Positions 56,820 to 64,000 of a DNA stretch of 64,000 nucleotides are shown here, one piece after another. The translations under genes and the position numbers were made by a program. Origin of the DNA: Candidatus Aenigmatarchaeota archaeon. Its GTDB lineage: Archaea; Aenigmatarchaeota; Aenigmatarchaeia; Aenigmatarchaeales; JACQIB01. Numbering within the stretch: position 1 is the first letter of the stretch; each line of letters starts with the position of its first letter. The DNA lies in contig JACQIB010000002.1 in the NCBI GenBank assembly GCA_016198755.1, forward strand, positions 1 through 64,000. Reading direction: 5' to 3'. The notes under the pieces are model-generated. The model was not told the DNA's origin, searched no databases, and saw only the letters and a list, made by a program, of their open reading frames with translations.

Positions 56820-59081
56820 GTGAGTACAATAATAATATGCGAAAAACCAGATGCAGCTGATCATATAGCCCATGCACTTGCGGAAAAAGATTTGAAGAAA
56901 AAGAAGAGTGAATTTGGGGTTGACTACTGGGAATTTACACGTGGTAACAAAAAATACCTTGCAGTTGCAGCTGTTGGTCACCTATTTAATCTAAAGCAGA
57001 AGGGCGGGAAAGGCTGGACATACCCGATTTTTGATGTTGAATGGGCACCTTCCTTTGAAATACGGAAAAAGGCAGAATTTTCTGCCAAATACTTCAAAAC
57101 CCTCCAGTCCCTCTCTAAGGATGGTTCTGATTTTGTGATAGCCTGCGATTTTGACAATGAGGGAACTGTTATAGGGTACAATATACTGCATTTTATTTTC
57201 GGGAAGAATGATGCAAAGAGAATGAAATTCTCAACTTTAACAAAGCAAGACCTTCAAAAATCTTTTGCTGAAATGAACTCACATTTAGATTTTCAAAACC
57301 TTGAAACAGGCCTTGCCCGCCATATGATAGATTTTTACTATGGAATAAACAGTTCCCGTGCCCTAACATTAGCAATAAAAAAATCTTCTACCCGTTTTAC
57401 TCTTCTTTCAGCAGGTCGTGTTCAGGGACCAGTACTTTACATGCTTGCAGAGCGCGAGGCAGAAATAAAATCCTTTAAGCCTGTTCCATACTGGCATTTG
57501 CAGGCTATAGTCTTGTTAGATGGAAAGGAAATGATAGCCGAACATTTGACAGATAAATACTGGAAGAAGGATGAGGCTGATGCAGCCCTGAAAAATTCAA
57601 AATCAGAAGTTGCAGTTGTTGATTCTGTTGAGAAAAAAGAACATAAAGAATCTCCTCCAGTTCCTTTTAACATAACAAGTCTTCAGACAGAAGCCTACAA
57701 ACTCTTTGGTTATAGCCCCCAGCAAACCTTGTCTATAGCTCAGGATCTTTACACTAAAGCTTACACAAGCTATCCGCGCACAAGCAGCGAAAAACTTCCT
57801 CCACAGATAAATTACAGAGAAATATTGGAAGCTGTTTCTAAAATTAGAAAGTACGAAAAACTCGCCAAAAAACTGCTTAGTTTGCAGGAACTAAAACCAA
57901 CAGAAGGAAAAAGAGATGATCCTGCACACGAAGCATTGCACCCAACAGTTGAGCCGCCAGATTATGAAAAGCTAAAAAGCATGCACAAGAATATTTACGA
58001 CCTTATAGTTCGCAGATTCTTTTCAGTTTTCGGCGAGCCAGCCATAAGAGAAGGTATGAAAATACTTTTCAATATAGGAAAGGAAAAATACAAAGTCAGC
58101 GGCAGGAGGACAATAAAACCCGGTTGGATAGAATTCTATGGACCACTTGCAAAGTTTGATGAAATAACTCTGCCGGATTTAAAGAACGGCGACAAAACAA
58201 AGGTTAAAGGGCTGAATATGCTTTCTAAAGAAACCCAGCCACCTGACCGTTATTCCCAAGCTTCTGTAATAAAAGAAATGGAAACGCGTGGTTTGGGCAC
58301 GCGTGCAACCCGTTCCGCAATACTTCAAACACTGTATGACAGAAGTTACATTACAGACAAAAGCGTAAAGGTAACTGAACTGGGGATTAAGGTTGCAGGA
58401 GTTTTGAAAAAGTATGTCCCTGATTTTGTTGATGAAAAGTTTACAAAGGAAATGGAAGAAGATTTGGAAAGAATTACAGAAGGCAAAGTAAAGAAGGAGA
58501 AGGTTCTGGAGGAAGCTAAAAAAGCCCTGATAAAGATATGCAAAGACTTCAAGGAAAACGAGGAAAAGATAGGGAAGGACATTGGAAAAGCTGTCATGAA
58601 TACACAGGAGGACAAAAATACTGTTGGCACATGCCCGAATTGCGGGGGAACACTGAAAGTTTTATTCAGTATTTTCACAAAGAAATCTTTCGTTGGCTGC
58701 TCAAGCTACAACCGCTGTTCAAAGTGTGAAATGACAAAGAAAGCCTGCAAATGCGAGTGTCCTATATGTAAGCAACCGAAGGGGAAGTGTGCAGACAGCT
58801 GGAAAGACAAAGTTTATTCTCCAAAATGTTCTACAGGTTATCCATTGCCTGCAGCTGCAACCATACAGAGGCTGGACAAGGTTTGTGAAAAGTGCAAAAC
58901 CCCGCTGATAATGGTTTATAGAAAGGGGAAAAGACCATTCAAGATGTGCCTTTCTCCGGAATGTCCAACAAAAGCTGAATGGGGCAAGCCTAAGTCAGGA
59001 GCCCAGAAACAAAAGAAAACACTCCCTTCAAAAAAGGTGCAAGCCAAAAAAGCGGAAAAGAAAATCCAGCCAAAAGCATAA
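56820..59081 (+). CDS. topA: type IA DNA topoisomerase I
   Basis: 'TIIICEKPDAADHIAHAL', 'IACDFDNEGTVIGYNI', active-site 'YTSYPRTSSEKLPPQINY', C-terminal zinc fingers, Lys-rich tail; GTG start. Confidence 0.95.
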   Translation: MSTIIICEKPDAADHIAHALAEKDLKKKKSEFGVDYWEFTRGNKKYLAVAAVGHLFNLKQKGGKGWTYPIFDVEWAPSFEIRKKAEFSAKYFKTLQSLSKDGSDFVIACDFDNEGTVIGYNILHFIFGKNDAKRMKFSTLTKQDLQKSFAEMNSHLDFQNLETGLARHMIDFYYGINSSRALTLAIKKSSTRFTLLSAGRVQGPVLYMLAEREAEIKSFKPVPYWHLQAIVLLDGKEMIAEHLTDKYWKKDEADAALKNSKSEVAVVDSVEKKEHKESPPVPFNITSLQTEAYKLFGYSPQQTLSIAQDLYTKAYTSYPRTSSEKLPPQINYREILEAVSKIRKYEKLAKKLLSLQELKPTEGKRDDPAHEALHPTVEPPDYEKLKSMHKNIYDLIVRRFFSVFGEPAIREGMKILFNIGKEKYKVSGRRTIKPGWIEFYGPLAKFDEITLPDLKNGDKTKVKGLNMLSKETQPPDRYSQASVIKEMETRGLGTRATRSAILQTLYDRSYITDKSVKVTELGIKVAGVLKKYVPDFVDEKFTKEMEEDLERITEGKVKKEKVLEEAKKALIKICKDFKENEEKIGKDIGKAVMNTQEDKNTVGTCPNCGGTLKVLFSIFTKKSFVGCSSYNRCSKCEMTKKACKCECPICKQPKGKCADSWKDKVYSPKCSTGYPLPAAATIQRLDKVCEKCKTPLIMVYRKGKRPFKMCLSPECPTKAEWGKPKSGAQKQKKTLPSKKVQAKKAEKKIQPKA

Positions 59082-59280
59082 TACCAGCAGCCAAATCTAT
59101 TCCCCCAAGAATATCAAAGAAAAACCCTGACATAACACTTCCTCCCACCGAAAACAATCCTTTTACAAGCATTAACACAGCCACCCAAAAAACAATTTCC
59201 TGCCCGAAAAAATCAGGAAACAAAAATGATAGCCCAGCTAAAATATCCAATATACTTACAATAGGCAGGAAAATTCCCAT
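58990..59280 (-). CDS. small hydrophobic membrane protein
   Basis: 96 aa, several hydrophobic segments ('IVFWVAVLMLVKGLFSVGG', 'IDLAAGIMLLAGFSFPLFWLAPF'); fills the topA-radB gap; overlaps topA by 92 nt. Confidence 0.65.
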   Translation of the reverse strand: MGIFLPIVSILDILAGLSFLFPDFFGQEIVFWVAVLMLVKGLFSVGGSVMSGFFFDILGGIDLAAGIMLLAGFSFPLFWLAPFLKGVFSFVSGLLT

Positions 59281-59282
59281 TG

Positions 59283-59954
59283 TTATCCCTTATAATCTCT
59301 TATTCCTTTTGAATAAATCTCAAATTCCACTCCCCTTTCCTCTGGCAGGCTTCTGGCCTTTTTTATAACTGCAAGCCTTCTTCCAGGTTTTCCAACATGA
59401 AACAGTTCTATAATATTCTTGCTCCACCATTTTACAATTGAGCTCCCGCTCATTTCCAGCCTGCCAGTCTTCGGGTTCTCATACACCTGATTTGTTATAA
59501 TAACAGGTATTTTGTTTGTTCGCGCTATTTTTGAGAGTACAGATAACTGAGTTGCCAGCTCCCTTATGGCTGTTTTTGCATTCTTTTCCTCTATATGAAC
59601 TCTCCATAAAGCTGCTATGCTATCCACTATAATAAGTCCTATATCCCTTTTCCTTGAAATAACTTCAGCCTTTTTCACGGCTTCCATTTGTTCCTCCCAT
59701 GTTTTTGGTTCAAGTAAAATTATCTTTTTTCCAACTTTCCCTCCATCTGCTATCTGATTTAATCTTTCCACTGAAAATCCCCCCTCAGTATCTATAAACA
59801 GTACTTTTTTCCCTCTTCCAACAGCAGAAACAGCACTAAGCATTGAAATCTGGCTCTTCCCAACAGCCGGAGGCCCGAAAAAGTTTGTAACACATCCATC
59901 TTCTACCCCACCCCCCAAAAGCCTGTCTATCGGAGTGCATACAGAAAGCCGCAT
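59283..59954 (-). CDS. radB: RadB recombinase paralog
   Basis: 'TPIDRLLGGGVEDGCVTNFFGPPAVGKSQI', 'VLFIDTEGGFSVERL', 'LIIVDSIAALWR', 'IPVIITNQVYENP'. Confidence 0.94.
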   Translation of the reverse strand: MRLSVCTPIDRLLGGGVEDGCVTNFFGPPAVGKSQISMLSAVSAVGRGKKVLFIDTEGGFSVERLNQIADGGKVGKKIILLEPKTWEEQMEAVKKAEVISRKRDIGLIIVDSIAALWRVHIEEKNAKTAIRELATQLSVLSKIARTNKIPVIITNQVYENPKTGRLEMSGSSIVKWWSKNIIELFHVGKPGRRLAVIKKARSLPEERGVEFEIYSKGIRDYKG

Positions 59955-60003
59955 ACTGCGGATTAGGTTTCAAGAATTTAAATAGACCGTGCAATCTATA
60001 CCT

Positions 60004-60453
60004 ATGGAAAGAGTAACTTATCGTCTTGTTGCAACAGGCATTATAAAGAAAGGAAATAAAGTTCTAATCAGTCTGAAGGGCTCAGAACCACGCCCAATAC
60101 GCAATCAGTGGTACTTTCCAGGAGGCAACGTGGAAGCCGGTGAAAATCCTTTCTATTCTGTGTTGAGAGAAATAAAGGAGGAGACAGGCCTACGCGTAAA
60201 AGTTCTGCGTGTTATAGACTTCTTTCCAGAGTTCCGCGACTTCAATCCCTGGAAGTTCAAAGGCTGGATGATGCATATTGTTTTCGAATGTGAATATACT
60301 TCAGGCAAGCCATTTGCAAAGGACGATATAGTGCAGGTAAAATGGGCTTCTAAAAAAGAAATTTTAGAATATACAAGAAAAAATTCACATACAAGACTTG
60401 CAAAGTTTCTCAAAAACAGCAAAAACCTTAAGTCATTCTTCCAGCGGATTTAA
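60004..60453 (+). CDS. NUDIX hydrolase
   Basis: Nudix box 'GGNVEAGENPFYSVLREIKEETGL'. Confidence 0.93.
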   Translation: MERVTYRLVATGIIKKGNKVLISLKGSEPRPIRNQWYFPGGNVEAGENPFYSVLREIKEETGLRVKVLRVIDFFPEFRDFNPWKFKGWMMHIVFECEYTSGKPFAKDDIVQVKWASKKEILEYTRKNSHTRLAKFLKNSKNLKSFFQRI

Positions 60454-60526
60454 TCCATAACAGAAAGCTTTAAATACTTAGTATGTATAATAACACAAAT
60501 AGTTAGTATGTATAAGGATACCAAAA

Positions 60527-60883
60527 GTGAGGAAAATGCAGATTGAAATAAGAAAGAAAGGACCGGAAACTGCCATTCTGATTAGTTTTGACACGAATAC
60601 TGAAAGCTTCAAGTCTCCGTATGAAAGGAACAAGTTCTTTTCCGAGCTTCATGGGAGAAAGCAAATTGTTATAAACCAGTCAGGTAGATATGTTTACCAT
60701 AGACCAGGGCTTATGGATGAAATACCGCATATAGACGTGGACAGGTCCGTTTTCATAGTTGCGATGGAACATATGAAAAGAATGGAAGAGTTTTTCCATG
60801 ACTGGCAGAAGAATGTAATGTTCAAAACATTCCCCGTTTTACTTAGCAGGGAAGAAGCAGAAGAACTAAAGGAGGAAGAATAA
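60527..60883 (+). CDS. conserved hypothetical protein co-oriented with cdc48
   Basis: 118 aa ORF ending 2 nt before the cdc48 ATG; charged, no recognised domain. Confidence 0.75.
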   Translation: MRKMQIEIRKKGPETAILISFDTNTESFKSPYERNKFFSELHGRKQIVINQSGRYVYHRPGLMDEIPHIDVDRSVFIVAMEHMKRMEEFFHDWQKNVMFKTFPVLLSREEAEELKEEE

Positions 60884-60884
60884 T

Positions 60885-63170
60885 ATGTTAAAAGAACCGC
60901 AGCCAGAGGGAGTGAAGCTAAAGGTAGGAGAATTGACAGGAAGGGAGGATTTTGGAAGGGGTATTGCTAGATTGGATGCTAATACAATGAAAGCCATAAG
61001 TGTAAAAGAAGGGGATGTTATTGAGATTAGAGGAAAGAGAACAACAGCAGCAATAGCTGTGCGTTCTTATCCGGCGGATGTGGGTCTGAATATTGTAAGG
61101 ATTGACGGGCTTGTAAGGAAGAATTGCGGAACTTCTATCGGGGAAGGTGTTATTGTTGTCAAGGCAAATGCAAAGGAAGCAAAGAAAATTGTTTTGGCTC
61201 CGGCTGAAAAAGGGTATATACTCAGGGTTTCCCCCAACCTTTTGAAGCAAAATCTTTTCATGAGACCAATGGTAAAGGGAGATCTTATAATTGCAAATCC
61301 AGTTTTCCGCAGCCGCAGGGGAGGAGGAGATGTTTTTGAACAGTTTTTTGGCGTTCCAATGGAGGAAGTTTTCCTTCCTTTAGGAACAGAAACAAGGTTG
61401 GCTGTTGTTAAAACAGTTCCTGAAGGAGCAGTGCAAATAACTGAAATGACAGAGCTTGAGCTTTTGCCGGAAGCAACAGAACTTGAGGAGGGGAAAGTCC
61501 AGACAGTAACATATGAGGATATTGGAGGACTAGGAGAGATTGTGCCAAAAATCCGCGAGATGATAGAAGTTCCATTGCGTCACCCTGAAGTTTTTGAGCG
61601 TTTAGGAGTAGAACCTCCAAAGGGGGTTTTGCTGCATGGTCCGCCTGGTTCAGGAAAAACTTTGCTTGCAAAAGCAGTTGCAAATGAATCCGGTGCCTAT
61701 TTTATTTCAGTTGCAGGCCCAGAACTGGTGAGCAAATGGTATGGTGGTTCTGAGGAGAATCTTAGGAAAGTATTTGAAGAGGCTGAAAAGAATGCACCCA
61801 CAATTATTTTCTTTGACGAGATTGATGCTATAGCCCCAAAGAGGGAGGAGGTTTCAGGGGAGGTTGAAAGGAGAATGGTTTCTCAGTTACTAACTTTAAT
61901 GGACGGTCTAAAAAGCAGGGGAAGAACAATAGTAATTGCAGCTACTAACAGGCCAAATAGCTTGGATCCAGCTCTGAGAAGGGGAGGGAGGTTTGACAGG
62001 GAACTGGAGATACCAGTGCCTGATAAAAAGGGCAGGAAAGAGATTTTGCAGATTCACACACGCCATATGCCTATGGATGGAGTGGATCTTGATAAATTAG
62101 CTGAGATAACATATGGTTATGTGGGGGCTGACGTTTCAGCTCTTGTAAAGGAAGCTGCAATGCATGCTTTGCGAAGGGTTTTACCAGAGGTTTCTGCCTT
62201 AAAGGAGGATGAAGCACTTCCAAAAGAATTGCTGGAAAAACTAAAAGTTACAAGTGAGGACTTTGAATTTGCAATGCGCATGGTTCAGCCTTCTGCGATG
62301 AGGGAAGTTCTAATAGAGATACCTAAAGTTAAATGGGCTGATGTTGGAGGATTGGAAAATGTAAAGGAACTTCTGAAGGAAGCTGTTGACTGGCCGCTTA
62401 AAAATGCGGATGCTTTCAAACGCATTGGGATAAAGCCGCCAAAGGGAATAATGCTTTATGGTCCGCCCGGATGCGGGAAAACATTTATTGTGAAAGCTCT
62501 TGCAAACGAAGCTGGTGCAAACTTTATTTCAGTAAAGGGTCCTGAATTGCTTTCCAAATGGGTTGGGGAAAGTGAACAGCATTTAAGGGATGTTTTCCGC
62601 AGAGCAAAACAAGTCGCTCCATGTATAATTTTCTTTGATGAAATAGATTCTCTAGCTCCAAGAAGGGGGTCTGATGCAGGGAATAGAGTAACAGAACAGG
62701 TTGTTTCCCAGCTGCTTACAGAAATGAATGGAATAGAGAACATGGAAGGTGTAATGGTTATAGCAGCCACAAACAGGCCGGATATTATTGATCCAGCACT
62801 CCTAAGGCCAGGGAGGTTTGACAGGTTAATTTATGTCCCTGCACCAGATGAAAAAACAAGGCTGGAAATTTTAAAGGTTCATACAAAATCAATGCCGCTT
62901 TCGAAAGATTTATCTATGGAGAAACTGGCAAAACAGACAGACGGATACTCAGGAGCGGATTTGGAGGCTGTTGTGAGAGAAGCCGGATTAAATGCTTTGA
63001 GGGAAAATATGAAAGCAAAGGAAATAACGAAAAAACACTTTGACGAATCTCTGAAGGAAATAAAACCATCAATAACAGAAGATATATTCATGAAATACCA
63101 GAAAATAGTTGAAGATGTAAAGAAAACAAAGCTGGAAGAACATGAAAAATCAAGCAGATATATAGGGTGA
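60885..63170 (+). CDS. cdc48: Cdc48/VCP AAA+ ATPase
   Basis: two AAA modules '[22 protein letters not shown]', '[22 protein letters not shown]'; N-domain '[27 protein letters not shown]'. Confidence 0.97.
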   Translation: MLKEPQPEGVKLKVGELTGREDFGRGIARLDANTMKAISVKEGDVIEIRGKRTTAAIAVRSYPADVGLNIVRIDGLVRKNCGTSIGEGVIVVKANAKEAKKIVLAPAEKGYILRVSPNLLKQNLFMRPMVKGDLIIANPVFRSRRGGGDVFEQFFGVPMEEVFLPLGTETRLAVVKTVPEGAVQITEMTELELLPEATELEEGKVQTVTYEDIGGLGEIVPKIREMIEVPLRHPEVFERLGVEPPKGVLLHGPPGSGKTLLAKAVANESGAYFISVAGPELVSKWYGGSEENLRKVFEEAEKNAPTIIFFDEIDAIAPKREEVSGEVERRMVSQLLTLMDGLKSRGRTIVIAATNRPNSLDPALRRGGRFDRELEIPVPDKKGRKEILQIHTRHMPMDGVDLDKLAEITYGYVGADVSALVKEAAMHALRRVLPEVSALKEDEALPKELLEKLKVTSEDFEFAMRMVQPSAMREVLIEIPKVKWADVGGLENVKELLKEAVDWPLKNADAFKRIGIKPPKGIMLYGPPGCGKTFIVKALANEAGANFISVKGPELLSKWVGESEQHLRDVFRRAKQVAPCIIFFDEIDSLAPRRGSDAGNRVTEQVVSQLLTEMNGIENMEGVMVIAATNRPDIIDPALLRPGRFDRLIYVPAPDEKTRLEILKVHTKSMPLSKDLSMEKLAKQTDGYSGADLEAVVREAGLNALRENMKAKEITKKHFDESLKEIKPSITEDIFMKYQKIVEDVKKTKLEEHEKSSRYIG

Positions 63171-63520
63171 TAAAAATGGTAGAAAAAAGAATTAACGTAA
63201 GTATAGACCACACAGATCCAACATTTTTTTGTGACAGGGTAGTTGTTTCCCATAGTCCCACAAAATTTATACTGGATTTTACTCAAACAAGCCCAAGGTT
63301 CGATTTCAACGGTGAAAACCTTCAGGAAGCACTGGTTGTAAAACACAGGACCATAATGCTGGATCCCATGGTTGCTAAAGATTTTCTAAATGCTTTACAT
63401 GAAAATGTAGCAAAATTCGAGAAAGCTTTTAAGAAAATAGAAGTTCCAAAACAAAAGAAACATTCACATCCAATAAAGGAATTTCAGAGGCCAACAGAAC
63501 CCAGCAAATATATAGGATAA
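63167..63520 (+). CDS. DUF3467 family protein
   Basis: 'CDRVVVSHSPTKFILDFTQTSPRF...VVKHRTIMLDPMVAKDFLNALHENVAKFEKAF'; overlaps cdc48 stop. Confidence 0.85.
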   Translation: MIKMVEKRINVSIDHTDPTFFCDRVVVSHSPTKFILDFTQTSPRFDFNGENLQEALVVKHRTIMLDPMVAKDFLNALHENVAKFEKAFKKIEVPKQKKHSHPIKEFQRPTEPSKYIG

Positions 63521-63523
63521 AAA

Positions 63524-63739
63524 TCAGGCAGCTTTTCTTGCGAGGAGCACATCCTCGCGTTTAATTGTTTTCCTACCGGCGTGCATTGCATACTTTAAGG
63601 AATCTTTTGCAACTTCCAGCCCCCTTTCCATTAGAATCTCTGAAAGGGCGCGTGCTGCACTATCAGAAACTCTCTGTGCTCCGGCCTGCTTGAAAATATC
63701 AACCATTGGAGCTGCTGCAATAATACTCCTCTTCCTTGG
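63524..63739 (-). CDS. archaeal histone (second)
   Basis: 'MPRKRSIIAAAPMVDIFKQAGAQRVSDSAARALSEILMERGLEVAKDSLKYAMHAGRKTIKREDVLLARKAA'; internal Met start chosen. Confidence 0.9.
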   Translation of the reverse strand, partial: PRKRSIIAAAPMVDIFKQAGAQRVSDSAARALSEILMERGLEVAKDSLKYAMHAGRKTIKREDVLLARKAA

Positions 63740-63791
63740 CATAACAAATAGTTTCTCAGGCTTGTATATAAACATTTGCTGCGCTCGTTAG

Positions 63792-64000
63792 TCAGAGCAA
63801 AGTTGTAACAAAAGGTTTCTCACCCACAATTATAGTGTGTTCAAACTGAGCAACCATTCCATTTCCTGTTTCTTTCAGTATCTTGTACGGATAAACTGAA
63901 ACAATAGATGAGAGCTCTTTCAGTGCAAGCTCTGTTTTAACAGAGCCAAATAGCTTCTGAAGCCAGCGTTTTGCAAACGGTAACCTTGCAAAGTCTGTTT
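63792..64000 (-). CDS. map: methionine aminopeptidase, 3' portion only (runs off window)
   Basis: manual minus-strand translation '...TDFARLPFAKRWLQKLFGSVKTELALKELSSIVSVYPYKILKETGNGMVAQFEHTIIVGEKPFVTTLL*' matches type II MetAP C-terminus. Confidence 0.85.
   Translation of the reverse strand, partial: TDFARLPFAKRWLQKLFGSVKTELALKELSSIVSVYPYKILKETGNGMVAQFEHTIIVGEKPFVTTLL

Noticed and set aside
59283-59954. RadB as an inactivated RadA paralog linked to PolB2
   Set aside because: Walker A (GPPAVGKS) and Walker B (LIIVDS) are intact, and it is not next to an inactivated PolB; fits ordinary RadB.
1-64000. CRISPR arrays, tRNA/rRNA genes, prophage or IS elements
   Set aside because: No regularly spaced repeats, no T-loop-bearing tRNA-like segments, no transposase/integrase-like ORFs seen by eye; a tRNAscan-SE and Infernal run would be needed to be certain.

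Overview
This 64 kb window is archaeal chromosome, probably from a small-genome DPANN-type or euryarchaeal lineage (inference). It is gene dense and dominated by information processing and N-glycosylation genes. I found no rRNA, tRNA, CRISPR array or transposase. Left part (1-24 kb): HTH proteins, histone, RPA-like protein, RadA, an ExeA-like AAA ATPase next to a palindrome cluster, archaeosine genes (TgtA and a radical SAM-ArcS-like fusion), TldD/PmbA, DnaG, a probable replication origin with ORB-like elements, Orc1/Cdc6, a degenerate DP1-like protein and PolB. Middle (24-53 kb): SecD/SecF and a ~26 kb glycan/N-glycosylation island ending in AglB/STT3. Right part (53.7-64 kb): beta-CASP nuclease, TyrRS, topoisomerase IA, RadB, Cdc48, DUF3467, a second histone and the 3' end of a methionine aminopeptidase. 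The most interesting signal is the orc1/cdc6 - DP1-like - polB cluster. The PolB carries a C-terminal zinc finger that reads like the DP1-binding finger of PolD large subunit DP2. The adjacent DP1-like protein has lost its phosphoesterase motifs, as in eukaryotic polymerase B-subunits. A second notable locus is the ExeA-like ATPase with TTCACGTGAA palindromes. It shares two further motifs with the presumptive oriC: a TATAACA-N-TGTTATA dyad and CTTCACATAAyCTTCA. All homology calls are by eye; no database search was run.
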